A stretch of 64,000 bases of DNA from Baylisascaris procyonis (lineage: Eukaryota > Nematoda > Chromadorea > Rhabditida > Ascarididae): NCBI GenBank assembly GCA_037389465.1, contig JAZARR010000105.1:744001-808000 (forward strand), in the 5' to 3' direction. The notes beneath the pieces were generated by a model. That model did not search any database. It had not been told where the DNA came from and saw nothing but the letters and a program-made list of their open reading frames with translations. Positions 25,982 to 40,000 of the stretch are shown here, in pieces. How positions within the stretch are numbered: position 1 is the first letter of the stretch; every line of letters begins with the position of its first letter. The position numbers and the translations under genes are program-made.

Positions 25982-26666
25982 TGACTCGTGGTTTTTTCTT
26001 GATGACCTTTATTACCCGATCTTGCGACTGTTCGATAGGGATGGAATGGTTGAATATTGCAATTTTTTTTTGAACCGCGGTTAGAGGATGTTTGACCTAC
26101 GTTTGCAAACTTCAACGACTATGACATTTCCGTTCTTCCTTGTGATAGCCGGATAAAATTCAAAGCCCGTGAACAGTCGTTTCAAGCTTTGCGGATTCAG
26201 GTACACGAACCTCGGCATTCCCAATTTAGCTTATGAAAGCTTACACCGACTTTGATAATAGAATGACACCACACGAATAGCAGTCGGCAGTGATATGCAA
26301 CACGCTATGTATTGCGTTGCATGTGCGCAGTGCGGTGTACCCTCATCAGCGTCGCGTTCTTCGGCGTTGTGAAGTGGTAAGTGCCAAATTCGCGAAAATT
26401 AGTGTGGAATGAAGCGCCGAACTATACGCACTGTTCCTTGTTGGCTATGCGTTGAATTTTCTTCGGATGGTTTCATTTTATGATCAAGTGATGGTTTTTC
26501 ATAAAACGATGCCGGAGTGTTAGCTTCGATTAGAATACATTCGGTTTCGTTCCATCTTGAAAAGCTCTAAGGGTCGGCTCCCCTTGGCTCGTCTAGTCAT
26601 CCAAGTCTCCTTGACGATCAGCACCGTCTGTCGAGACGCGGTCGAGCAAACTGCTGGACCACACAG
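25982..26666 (+). CDS. Unlinked candidate exons of an unknown gene (weak)
   Basis: Three blocks sit between splice-like sites: 25982-26048 (or to 26079), 26149-26200 and 26572-26666. The first encodes DSWFFLDDLYYPILRLFDRDGM, and if read on, MVEYCNFFL; its DRDGxVEYxxF pattern recalls one half of an EF-hand loop. The second encodes RIKFKAREQSFQALRIQ before GTACAC. The third encodes SAPLGSSSHPSLLDDQ and RRGRANCWTTQ before GTATAA. Their phases do not all agree, so they may belong to an incompletely resolved gene or be chance frames. Confidence 0.18.
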
Positions 26667-28226
26667 GTATAAGGGTGAACAGTTTATGAGAGATATTCAT
26701 GTTGTTGTGCTCACCAAAATTATTCCATAGAAGGTTAAGAAGGTGAATAGCTGGAGAATTTCCAGAATGTCAGTAGGCAGGCAGCCTTCCGGCGGTGATT
26801 AGTGTCGATGTGAGGAGATAAAAGCCAAGCAGGTTGGACTCCCTTTCACTGCATATTTCGACATTTGCGCTCCCTATTTCATAAATTCTTCTGTCTGTGC
26901 GTTCGGGTGATGTGAGAAAAGAAGGTGGATGCCAAAAACAAGTGTTTTAGTGCTTTTATGTTAGCGAATTTGAGGGAATCCATTCTGTTGTGATTTGCCT
27001 CATGTAAATTTGCTTGAACTTGAGCGGTATTCCATATGTAATCCAAGTTTAAACGGCAATCCAACTTTGATGCGTCGAATTTTGAAAGAAACATAGAAAA
27101 TTTGAAGCATTTTACTGGGGTCACACAATTCGAGTTCCGAGGCCGGAGGCTTTCCTGGTCGGACAGTAAGACCTCGTTTATAGATATTTAAAGTGTGTTT
27201 TAATTTGTTAATTAAATTTGTAAGACGGCATTAATCCTGACGGGGGATGTTGCTCGCAAAACATCTCTACAGAAAAACTAGGCCAAGCAAAACACTTAAT
27301 GAGACTATTCCAGTAAATTGTAAAGTAAAGAAGAAGTGACCGTGATGCATTTTAAGGTTACTACATGGAGCTAGCATGGTAGAGCGTAAATTGCTTTTTT
27401 ATGCTTTATTGGGAACTATAAAAGGTTATTTCAGACGGCAATAATTGGCTGATAGAATTTTGTCGGTCATTGAGTTCAATTCCGTCAATTATGAATTAAT
27501 ATTCGGTTCTCTTCCACTTCCCACTCCGACTAAATTTGAGAAGCAGTAAAGTGATGATGAAAAGTAAGATAATGTAGTCTGCTAAAGCTTAAACATCATT
27601 GCTAAGGCTTCTCGACTATTATGTATGGGAAATGAGCTTGAACCTTGGAAAGGTGTCATTTTCACATTCGATGAGTGAGAGGAAGTCCTTCCAACATACT
27701 GAAAAAGTGCTTCCAGCACCCACGTGTTCGAGAACATACAAAAACGGCAAATGGTTTGGCCATTTACAACTTGGAGTGCTTTTTGCATTGCAAGTCTACA
27801 AATCGAATTGCCTTCCTGCTGAGCAATGAGATTTGAGCACAGTATTTTTCGAGAACCTTACACCTAGATTATCAAAAATTTAGCTCGTCAACTGATGCAG
27901 CTTTGTTTTGTTTTCACCTGCTGTTGACATCAACGGCCATACTTACGCTTAGCAGTCAACATCTGAATTGGGTGATGTACCGTCAAACCCCGATTATGGC
28001 GACCAGGACTTACAGCTAGTTTGACTTCCATGTGATGAAGGTGCAGGATAGTAGAGTAGGGATTTGTAATCGGAGGAGAGAATACAACTGGAGTGTTTAT
28101 AGCTCTTGGAAGCGGCGTTTTGGGATATTTAGGCATCGTTTATATCTCCTAGGCGTGGTTCGTTCACATTTCTTACTGCTTGAATTGTAGTCACTTTTTC
28201 TGCAGTTTGGAGTTACCGTCAAAAAA

Positions 28227-28229
28227 TTA

Positions 28230-28278
<49 letters not shown>
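28227..28278. repeat. (AT)n microsatellite, about 50 bp
   Basis: Alternating TA with a single G interruption at 28235. It lies in the spacer upstream of hsr-9. Confidence 0.95.
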
Positions 28279-28280
<2 letters not shown>

Positions 28281-30980
28281 TCAGGTGTACACGTAAACGA
28301 ATAAGTTGTTTAACAGTTGTTGAAGTATGTTTAGGTTTATCCATTTATTTAATTTTTAAGTAGCTAGGAAAAAATGTCCGTTGAATAATTTGTTGTTTTG
28401 CAGTTTGTTCTCATTTATAAAACTTTAAAAATTGGCATACGTCTTACGATGTTAGATAGGGATGAGGGGATGACTCAATAGACATGGTGTGCTATTTCCT
28501 GCTTCAGTCCACAAGTGCTCTTTCTGCAGTTTGAGTCCAACCGGTTCGGGTGCCTTTAATTGTTATGTGCAACGAAAAGTCAAGCAGATGAGGATGTTGG
28601 ATGATGTACATCACTGAATCCGTTGAGGGTATCGATACAGCGTCTACAAAGATAAAATAACGATGGTATGATCTAAAAAATCAGTCACTGCTACTCAACA
28701 ATTTCAAATGCCTATTTGATGTTCATGTTTTCAAGAAAAAAAAAATCATTGCGTACGAACTATACGAGAGGTGTTTTGATGTTAGCCTGGGTGGTCGCCA
28801 AGAGTGGTGCAGTACGTGCGCGACGCAAGTGCTCTGTGTCGATTTAGGCGGTAAACGTACGTGCTGCGTTGTTGTGTTCGCATGACGCTTTTTATGGACG
28901 GTGTTGCAGCAGTGTGTGTCCTTTATTTTTTCTGCACCAACCGGGTGCACACAAACTTGTCAGGACGTTTTCATGAGCGGGATGTTGATAACATAGAATA
29001 TGGTTATAAGGATGTTTAACGGTTGTAAATTTATTAAGGCCGCCTTACGCTGTTGTTGCGGGCGTGAATTTGTTGCGTTGAGTGTTGTCGTTGTGTTCGT
29101 TTTTTTTTTTTTTTTTTGCGCAACATCCGTTGAAGCCAAGAAGAAAGGTTTACCATTGAAAGATTTGTTTGCATTGTAGAATCCATTTCGATGCATCTGA
29201 AGGCCTATCTGATGCATTTTTATCTTTTGTCGTGCAATTTGCACATATCTGATTGTTGAAACTAACTTTTTTGAAGCGTATTGCATCAACAACATGCTTG
29301 CTTTTATCACAGTTCAATAGTCACAAGAACATTGTGCTACCGATTGATGGTTGATTGGTGGTGTCAAAAACTTCAGGTTGACAATATTTGGTTTGCGTAA
29401 AACCCGGCCATCGCTATGGTGACTCGCTTTGTCAAGTATATTTATTAACGGGGAACTTCTGTACGGGTTATTACTTTTAATAAGACAAGATTTTAGCTTG
29501 ATATATCGGTGCTATCGATACATCAAGACCACCAATATCGATATTGATTCATATGGTTACTGTTTACTTGCAGTAAGTAATGCAGCGATTGACAGGTGTT
29601 TTTAATATAAATTCGAAGAATTGCAGTGCATTTTCGGGGATTAAATTACGCTTATTTGTTGAGGTGAGTAGTGACCAATGTTGCGTTACAACTTCATTAC
29701 GGCGTTGAAAATAAGATTCCTTGTAAGCGCTATCAGTATAGAGATTGTACACTAGTATCTTTGATGTTAACGTCTTATTGTTGGTAGTTGTGGTCGCTAT
29801 CACTGGACTTTCTTTATTTCCCAAAACAGCTTTAGGTATCTAAGTTAAATTGTGTGGTCACGAATAGGTTATGTGGTATTCACTTCTGCGATACATCTTT
29901 TTTGCAGTGTCATGTTGATAGTTTTGCTGCCTACTATTGTTTGCCGTCGTTCTATTAGCGCACTAATGGTATGTGGTCGTTGATGAGCTTCATCAGCACG
30001 GTTGACGTCCCATCTTTTTCGCTGTATATCAGTTAAAGATAATTCAATCTGTGCGTATATCTCTATAGTCGTTCATTTTCCTTTCAGCACATGTCATTGC
30101 AAAGGTGCATAGTGTGTGCTCTTTCATTATTAGTTTGTTGTCATTGTGTAACTTCATTTTGTATTTGCTAAAGGCAATTTTAAGGGAAATTCGTCTCTGA
30201 TTTGAGAATTCGATTTTCTAATTTCAAAAGTATTTTGAAATTTGCAATTTTTCATCTTTTATCACTCACAGAGCTTTTGGTACTTGTAGAATTCCGGTTG
30301 AACAAAGACCCCTCCACAAGCTAAAACTTTTCGGGTAGGACAATTGCATCAATCAGTGTTTGCACCTTGAATTGTTAGTGAATACTTCAAAAGTCGCACT
30401 ATATTGTCGTTCATGAAACTTGGACTTAGAAAGCTTTATGGTGGAGATGCTGCGTTTATCCCGTTTTGTTGGATTTATCAGTCCGTTCATGCTTGCTCTA
30501 GTTGCTTTCTTCGTGTTGAGATTGCAGTAAGCGTAGGCTTCCGTATAAGGAATTTCGCAACTTGAGGATTTTTTTCGCATCATCTTATAATTATCCATAA
30601 ATTTTTACATGATTATTCGGCGATTTCGTATATCCCTCTCATCTTCTAATTATAGGTTTTGAGATCATTGATGGTTGTTTTGGTGTGTTGTGGTATATAT
30701 TTTTACCATATTCTTGTTTTTATTTTATCTACAGTTTCATGTAGCAGAAGTATTGTTACCGCCATTTTCATCGTTTATCGTACAGCACTGATCTTCGAGA
30801 GGGGGGGGGGGGGGAGCTGATTAGGCCTCAATTACAGTTAAGCCTAAGTTTTTCGAATTTCTTTTCATTTTGAAGTGAATTCAATTTGTTTTCGGCTGTT
30901 ATGGTATAATAATTTGCATCATCGTTCTATGGGCATTTTTATTGTTTAGGTATTTGTTTTTGATATATGTGTATGATTTT

Positions 30981-31005
30981 ATTTCAGTAACCGGTCGAAG
31001 TGAAC
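30981..31005 (+). promoter_or_regulatory. hsr-9: Likely trans-splice acceptor and leader of hsr-9
   Basis: ATTTCAG ends at 30987 and is followed at once by TAA in the hsr-9 frame; the ATG comes 18 bases later. A consensus acceptor just upstream of a start codon, with an immediate in-frame stop, is what a nematode spliced-leader site looks like. Cis-splicing of a 5' UTR exon is the alternative. Confidence 0.5.
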
Positions 31006-34000
31006 ATGTCCGAGTATATCGGAGAAGAAGGTATTAATTTCTGAGTTCTCGTCGTTACACTATCAATTTATAATCCCATAGTGTTTATGATTCGAAAACA
31101 TTGAGCTTTATCTGTAGAAATGCTTGTATTTCTGTGTAAGTCACATGTATGTTGGTGGTCATTGAGTCACTGGCTGTCGGAATAGTCTGTGAAGTCGTTA
31201 TTGCGAGCGGTGCCACTTGTTGTAGTCTTTCATCCATGTTTGAGGGTTTGCTTAGCCACACATCGCCCAGTGTTGTCTTACTTCCGCTGCTGTTGTCTTT
31301 TTTGCCGCATTTTTATCCTTTAATTACACGATATCGGAATCATTTAGCATTCTGGCTGCTGATAAATAAACTGGTATGGCGAGTTAGGTAGCAATCAGAA
31401 GAGAGTGACTGAATTTTGTTTGCTTGAATCTTGCAGCAAGCTTCATAATGAACGTTATTTTCATTATGGGCGTAGATTAGATTAGATGCAGACACTTATT
31501 GCATTAACTTGATTTTAATTGTTCCGTTTGCAACAGTTCAGTGCAGAATTGTGTTTCAGGATCGGAAGCAAATGGGGCGTATCATAAGTCACCGTCGAGA
31601 GCGTAAGTTTTTTTACTGCCATTTTGTTATAAATCAAGTAGTACGAAGTTAGTTAATGAGTTCCCTTTTCCACAACTTGCCTATCTGTATTTGACTCCTA
31701 TACTCATGGAGTATGTATATGCCCGTATTTTTATCACAGGACTCTGATTTCAGTGTGCCCAATTGAATTTTCCACACTGTCTTTTTTCACCTCTGCATTT
31801 GTAGATCTCACACTGTAATTAATGGACAGCGGTACTACAAACCGTGGTTGCTTTTTTAATATCTATGATCGTTAGATGAACAACCATGTGTAAGGGTTAT
31901 TTAATGGAGCGTACATCAAGGAGGGACTTGGTTTTCAGAGGTACTTGTGGAGGATCGGAGACGGCTGTCAACGATATTATGCAAGTGCTTCGTAAAGGGG
32001 TTTTCGGGAAAAGCGTCAGCTACCTTCAGGTAAGTAATTGCAGTTGTTAATGAGTAGGTTTTTGCTCGTAGATGGTAAGAAACTAGCATGAATAAGATGG
32101 TTCCGACGTTGTAACGTCGAAGCAGATTAAGGGGAAAAAATTGCGTAAGTTAGATCGTAATGAGGAGAAACTTCCATCCACCCATTTGAAGACATAGTAT
32201 GGTATATGTTAGGGCAAAACTCCCTTGAGCTGACCGGCTATGTGCTCATTGTAAATAATCGATTTTGCTCTAAATCAGTGAGGCTTTCAAATCAGACAAA
32301 GCAGTTATGTAATATTTTTGCTCTGCGCTATGCTTGACGGATATTTTTTTATTGTCTTACGTTATCTTTTCTGTGAAGGTTTGCAATGAAATTATTCTGT
32401 TATTTATATGGGACAAATATGGAATGTGATCTATTGCGGGGGTAATTCGGATGTTGTGTTGCATTCGAATTTCGTTCATCTTTTCAAAACTAGTAGCAAT
32501 AATGCATGAGCACTAGTTATATTGAATGTAACGATGGTTCTGTGTTATCAACGAGAGCCTTCTAACCTTTTCTTTGAGTATTTGATTGGAATTTCTGAAG
32601 AGCAGTTTCAGCATCTCAAAGTTGATAACAGTTTCTTTCCACTGTCATCTGTTTGCCTAAATGTCTCCTCGACGCTGAAAAATTCCATGTACTTGTCAGC
32701 ATGCTTCACATTTACCTTATTTTCTTCATAGTTGATTTGGTCACCTTTTTAATACCTCATCGCTACGAGAGTAAGGTGCAACGTGCACTGTAGTGATTGC
32801 TTTGTTTTAGATGGGTATTTCAAGTACACCCGTTTAAATGTCATGCTCCTTCATTATTTAGCCGCATTTTTTTAATTTTCGTATCTCGCCTTTTGGCGTT
32901 ATAAGAATGTGGTGTTGGTTTTTTGATTCAGGAAAGTAATGATTTGATAGATGTGAAGCGACACTTTGCACTAGGGAATTTTATCTTGATTCCGACGCAG
33001 TTGAGGTTTGTGTTGTTTGTCTCAGTTGCACATAATGATATTGTTTCAGGCACCTAATCACAGTGGCGATGATCCTGGAAAAGGCAGTGGACCATCAGGC
33101 AAGTCTTTCCTCGTTTTCATTCTTACTTCTTATTTAACACTAAAATTTGGGGCAGCAAACGGGATTCTTTTTCATTTTTTAGGATTCTCGTTTCTCTTTG
33201 ACCTCATAACTATAAAGTTACCGTTTTTGTAAGTGCACATTGTTATCAGTATCAGTCGAAGTTAGGACGTAGTGGGCAAGTGGCGCATGAGCCATCTCTT
33301 TCCTGCTGGTCTTCTCAGAAATAATTTGGTGATAGCTTCCTCGAAGCAACATATGCTTGAAATACCCGCGGCATCATTTCGAATGCTGATGCCTGACTGC
33401 GAATGCCAGGTGTGACGTTGAGGTGTTCGTGTCGACGGAAGCCTGAATTGAAGGAATTCTTATTTGTTGCCACGGCAACTTGGCCGGCAGTCGCTTCGGT
33501 CAGCTGCCAGCTTGTAGACGTTTAATAATGCTGGATGGTGATTATTTTGCGCTGCTCAACCGCTGCGTGTTAAGTGTCACTCCATTAGAGCGTGCATTTT
33601 GTCGTGATTGCGAAAGACTATGGGGGTTAGAGCTATCTTCGTATGGATCAATCGTAAGAGAGTTTCTTCCAGGCCTGGCCACCGAAGGTGCACCTAAGAG
33701 CGTCACAGTAAGTGAACAGGAGGCGCACTGTGAATCGGATACAGCAGAACAAAATCAGAAGAGGTCATCAGTGGAAAAAGATGCGGCTATCGGCAATGAG
33801 GGATGTTCAGATGAGAAGAATGAAGAAAATGTGGTTAGTATACTCATAATGTTGATCGCCTCTTAACTCATAGCTCTTCCTCTGGCTTCCGTTTAGAATT
33901 GCTTGAGTGCAGCTTAAATGTGGTTAATTGTTGATAAGTTGCATCTTAACGTTTTAGATCTGACCAAGGTAGCGTTAAAGTCGGTCACGACTACTTTGTT

Positions 34001-37000
34001 TCTGTGAATTGTGTTATGAGAAACTACGGGTTTGGCATGCGAACGATTCCTGCTATCTTTTCTAGGAAGAGCCAGCGGAGAATAAGGTAGAAGACACGGG
34101 AGAGAATTTCGACGAAGTTATGGGAGCCGGCAAGGATGCCGCCGCCAGTGTTAAGGACGTGGGTACTGAAAGGGATACTGAGGCACAAGACGAGAAGCTC
34201 CAGAGGGCAGATAACGAATGTGAAATGTAAGCTTTCTTTATTCCATGTATTGTTGTAGTTGTTTCGCTTGCAATGCTCATGCAAATAATACCCTCAGGCA
34301 GGAACGCACATGAGTGCTTGTTAATGACTGTTGAATGCAATTGTTTCTGCTTCCTCCAGTCGCGATGAAATTGCATTTTAACAGCTGTGGAAACCATCCA
34401 CCGGATTCATCAGATTCGATTGTTGCTTAAATTTTACTGTGTCAGTTGCCGGTACGCAATCGTCGAACTTCTATGCTATGTCGATCGAAGTCACGTCGAA
34501 ACTCATCAATGTAACGAATTATTCGATGTCTGTCGTTTAAGTGATGAAACGTGATTGTTGCTAGTTGAGTTGTGATCACATGTTACATGTAAAGAAATAG
34601 CTTGAAAACAGACTTGATATATTTATGCAGAAACTTCCTGATGTGCCGTTCCTCTTTTGTACGTTTTGCTTTGAAAAGAAAAACAACGCCGAAGCTTCAT
34701 CTGCTTGCATATTTGGGCACGGGATCCATTGTGCCGCTTCGAACGAAATTTGCTCACGAATTGAATATACAAGTCCATACTCAAAAATCACACCTCTGCT
34801 TCGAGCTGATGTGGTGCCATGTTGATTAGTTAATTGCAGTGCAAGTGGCATCGTTCCGACGACAGATACCTCCTTGCCAGATTCTCAGGCAAGTTCAGAA
34901 CAGGGCTCGGGAAGTGGTGAGAAAAGCAGCCGAAAAACGGAAGAGGAGCAGGCTATGTTGCGGGAAAAAGATGTGACTGAACATGAGAGCAATGAAGATG
35001 GCGATACATCACGCACCGAAAAGGTCAGCATCGACCCGAAAGAGGATGTCTTCTCGACAAGTTCGGCAGTGAGTCCAGAAAAGGAATCCAAAAGTGGTGA
35101 AAAAGACAGCCAAGGAAATGAGAAGGAGCTGACGATGTTAAAGGAAAATGATAATGTAGCTAATTCCAACAGAAATGAAGGTAGCGATATCCCGTGCACC
35201 GAAAAGGTCAGTCCGTCTATCTCGCTAGCCTTTCCTGTTTCTTTTTTACTGAGGTATTCGTTAATAGAAATTCCTTTTTTACATAATAATTTGAGCTCCC
35301 TCGAGCAATATACGCATCACTAATGTCGAATATATACCTAGTTTAGGTTGCAGTGTGACTGATTGTCACCTTCATACAGAAACCTCATAGGTGCTTGTTA
35401 GCTTGAGGCAACTCTTATGTTCGGATCAATGAAGTAGTGTTATGATGGATGAAGCCCATTCTCGAATAGTTGCATTGTGTATCGGTTTCGTTTGCCTTGA
35501 GCGAATTTCTCTTCTTTTGTTTTTCATTAAATCGAAATCGTTTTATCATGCCGACCAAATAAGTTCTGCAATTTATTTCCTTAAGCAACAAGAATTTCCA
35601 ATTGTTTAATGGTCATGCGACCTCATATCTCAAGATAGTGACAAGGTAACTAATTTGATGAAGCAAAAGGTACTAACACATGAAATAGATTCGCTTTTAC
35701 ATGACTGTAGGCAATTTCGGTGTAGATTATAGAGTTGCGGAAATTAGGTAATTAGAATTCAGGAAGTTGAACGGCCAGGACTTGGCACCGAAGATATGGA
35801 CTCAAAAAGGACCGAAGAAGTTGAACAGCCAGATCTCGGCAATAAAGGCAAGCGTTCGAAAAATACCGATGATGAAGCTTCCTCAGCGGACGAACAAGGA
35901 GAGCGTAGCAAAGATTCGGTAAGCTTTTCTCGTCTTCAGATCCAGTTTTTGACATCTTTCATTAGTGTCGGCTTTCTCCGCCCTGTCGCTGTTGGTACTC
36001 TGTGTTGAAAACGAATTCTTACGCACATCTGGAGAAGCTGTATTAGGAGGATTTCTGTCACTATTTAACACCGATGGGAAGAATCATTATAAAGAAGAGA
36101 TGTTCGACAAATGTTTTATTGCAAGGCAAGGTTATTGTCACAGTAGCTTTTCAGAGAATTTGAGTGTATTTGTCGGTTATGCCGACATAATATGTAGCCG
36201 TCGTGTCTGCGCGTGTGCATGCGTGTGATATATATTTGTCGGGTATGTGCAAGTGTTTTCGATGGAATTTAGTGCGTGTGGTATATGGCGTTTGAGACAA
36301 GCTTCGACACTGCTCACTGAATGGGTTGTGGCTTAGCGAACCTTCAACAGAGTTCGATACCGTGGTAGCGTTTTTGAAACCGATTTTGGTTCAGCTGATT
36401 ATACTACTTCTTCGATGAAAGATCGGAGGTTTCGAGGGAATTTGCACCGAAAGTGAAAGTAGTTTTGATGTGCGAGTGAAGAGCTGAATCACGACTTCAG
36501 CAGATTCACTGTCGGTATTCCGAATGGATTGCAGCGTTGTTAAACAGTTGCTTCGATGGTTCAATGACGGGGCTAAGTGCAGGAAATTACTTAGCGTTGG
36601 CAGTTCTTGGCTTGTTAGCTGGCAGATGTTGCGTTTTTTTGCCTTGTTTATGATGTCAGTCTTTGACACTGGAGACGATACGAGGAGCTCATTGGATGAA
36701 GAAAATTTTTCTTGCTCGTTCCGGTTTTTTTTCATCCGCTTTTTTCATAGTATACGTTCCCCTAAGAAAATGCTAAAGGGTAGTGGGGGAGAGGTGGGGT
36801 GATGAGAATGCACGTGTATGTTTCCGAACCCCCCAAAATCAAAGCTGTTGTAAGACGGTGATCGACATCGGTGGTACGGTGGCGATATCGGGTCGCGCCG
36901 CGAGTATTAGGCTTAGAAATCTTTTCTATCGTGCCACTTCACTTGTGTAACATGTATATCAACAACAGGTCTGCACTGCAGCAATGAACCTGCAAAGCGA

Positions 37001-40000
37001 ACGCACCTGTTGCTCTCACATGCTTGATGCGGAGAGGACGGCGTTCCCCATTCATTTTCTGAATCTAATTGACGGGCGCATGTAAGGTCTTCATAGTTAT
37101 CCTCGTGCTCGATGGACATTACCGCCCCAGTGGTTGCTCATGTTGGGTATTGTTTCGTTTCGGCAGAAGAGTTCCCAACATATCCTTGGTTAGCGGTAAA
37201 CATATGTTGGGTATTGTGCCGGGCAGTTGTGATGGTGTTATGTGACTGCTTCAGGAGGGGACAAGTGTCCGACGCTCTACTCGCAGATCAGCAAAGGAGG
37301 CAGCCGATGAACAAACGGATGATCTTGATGACGAAGAAAAGAAGGCAGCCGAAGAGCGACGCCGTAGTCTTCGCGCGCCGAAGCAAATTTCCTACTCGGG
37401 GTCAAGGTACTTATGTTCATTTGGGCGTTCAGTACTATTTCATCAGTTCCAAACCATTCAATATGCAAACCGCCCATTTAAGCTTACAGAATGCATATTT
37501 TTTGCCCCAACATATGCAAGGTTATCGGAGGTGTTGCAGTCTCTATTTTGGTTTCCTTGTGGAATTTATGTGATTTAGAACGAATACTACCCTTGCCGCG
37601 ATATTCCCTTTTCGGCTTCTTCTGGCGATCACACAAACCATTAGCGAACTCTTCGAGATGGTTTTAAAAGGGTCAGCGATTCTATCAAAATGATTTTGAA
37701 GAGTATTTAGCATCTTTGCATCCTACAGTCACATCTTCTTTGTTACCATACCCTCTCTTCTTTATCGTCGCTTTGGCAGTAAATGGAGTTTGCTTTCGTG
37801 TGAGCTCACCTCGGTCGAGTTGTGTATGTGTAGAGAGTTGTAAATTTCCAGGCCGAAATCGGGAATTGCTGCGAAAACGGAGAAACCGGTGAAAGGAGAC
37901 GGGAAGAAGATCGACAAGAAGGTAACAGTTCTCGTTCTTCTTGACTATTGAAGACTTCACGTGGACGTCACCTTGCCATTTCTCCCGTATCATTGATCCA
38001 GTAACGACTTAAGTAAGGAATATAGACAGGAGTGCCCAAAAAGTTGCTGTATCATTATATAAATGTCCATAGTCTCTACCCACTGGAACAAGAGTGTAGA
38101 TATTGCTGTTTGTCAGTATCTGGTTAACAGTAATAATAACAGTGTCGCTGTAAGCAAAAAAGTTATTCCGAAGAAGCAGGGTCATTTCAATTTCCCGTTG
38201 TTACATTTTTTGAACGTGAAAACTGAATTTTTGTTTTGCATGTTTATTTCATAAAGTCCCGTTTGACGGATGCGTCACTTCGGTTAAATTGTAGAAGACG
38301 CCTTCTGCCTTGGAAGATACACCAGCGACAAAGCTTTCTGAAAGTTCCACCCGTCGCACTCGTCGATCACTAAAAGAGAAAGGTTGGCTTAAGTTTTGAA
38401 TTGTTGCTGTTGAAGATGTCAATTTCCGGTGTGATGAAAGATGTATGTTTTATCCTCGAAACGCTAGTACTCGAAAGTTGTTTCGCGAATGCATTTGCAG
38501 AGCACACATCGCTTGCGCATTATTCACCTCGAGCAATCTCAGGAGCGCGAATTACGGCCTATCATAGGGAACTGCGTTGTTATCTCCTAATTAAGCTAGA
38601 GCTACATTTGGCTAGGTCGAGTATTTACGAAAGTGTGCTCGCTTAAAGAAATATCGTTGAGCATTTGTTGCTTTTCTTTGTGACTTAAAAAATTTATTCG
38701 ACTGCTGCTGCTATTGAATTCGCAGGTCAAATGCAGTTAACCACCTAGGACTTATTCAGATAGGTATCTGGATTGTTTACTACAGATAGCCCGGTCGCCA
38801 ATAGCATGAGTACTCCGAAACGTTCGCAGCAAGTGAAGACAGGGCCATCAAAGAAGATCCCGAGTTCGGAAGGAATGAGCAGACGCAAGATTAGCGGACC
38901 ATCAAAAGGAAGCGGTTCGGATGATGACCCGTTCAGTTTCGAGAGCAATTTTGATAATCACCCACAACCATTACGCAACATTCAGGTGTTTTTTTTTTTT
39001 TTTTTTTTTTTTGAATGGAATATGAGTTGCAATGAGCAACGCGCACTCATGCGTGAGGAATTGCGACCGAGGGCAATCTCTGCGAAAATGAGCTGTGATG
39101 TTGTAGAGATATGAAATAAGGCATTACTATTGCTTGAGGAAAAGGGGGGGGGGGGGCACCGTTTTCGCATCCATTCCATTATATTCGTATTTAACGCTCT
39201 ACAAGGCTCACATTCATCTCGACAACTCCCCCACCTCCCTGTCATCCTCCAGTTACGTTATTTTTACATTACTTCATAAATTGCACAGTATGTTCATCAA
39301 ATATTTTCCTGTACCTAGTGCACACATGGGCCGCCGTCTCGATCGGTCCTTTGCGAATACATAAGTGTACATGCACGAAGCAAAATGTCAGTGCAGTGAA
39401 TTTCAAGCCCATGCACTCATTACCAGACCCATGGCTATAGGTGATATATGCCAGTGTCCACTACCTTGCGAGACACTCCCTGTCTACGAGATGTCGAGTA
39501 CCGCTGCATTCCCATCGTGCAAACACGATCACATCTTATGGAGCATGCTTGCATCTCGACAGAAATCTTGTCACCTACGTTTTCATACCTCTATGGTCTT
39601 AACGACCATTATTACGTCTCTAGTTTCGAATCCGTTTTCCCGCATACGATCGTGCGATCTCCGTGCTCGTCTTCTTCACATCAGAAAGCATGAATCAGCA
39701 AAAATTCACAGGATAAAGTCATATTAACGGATTCGAATAAGATGAGCAGGATATGGTTCTGTTGATGTGCTTGCATAACTTTTCGACTCGAGTCTTTTAA
39801 GTATTAAGGAAAGTGTGAGGAGAGTTTGGCTATCTCAGTAGCGAAAATTGTTTGCTTTGCTCTATTAAATAGCCCATGACCTTTGTGAGTGCTGGATAAG
39901 CTGGAATTTCCGATGGGATCTCATTTCATTGTATTTTCCTACACGTTGCTCACCATTTCTCTCATATCTGAAGTGTGTTTTTAGATGGAACGGCAGTCGT

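Larger units (their letters stand above)
25315..30980. other. Spacer before hsr-9; scattered candidate exons only
   Basis: The plus strand is T-rich, as expected for transcribed introns or outrons of plus-strand genes. Open frames occur on both strands, for example minus 26879-27124, 27930-28136, 29564-29824 and 30353-30598. The minus frames have the Lys/Asn-rich content that reversed T-rich DNA gives by chance. Apart from the exon group listed separately and an (AT)n tract, nothing is supported. Confidence 0.4.

Noticed and set aside
36391..36802. Open frames on both strands inside the large hsr-9 intron (114 codons minus, 92 codons plus)
   Set aside because: They overlap each other, lack splice or motif support, and hsr-9 exons 9 and 10 join in phase without them.
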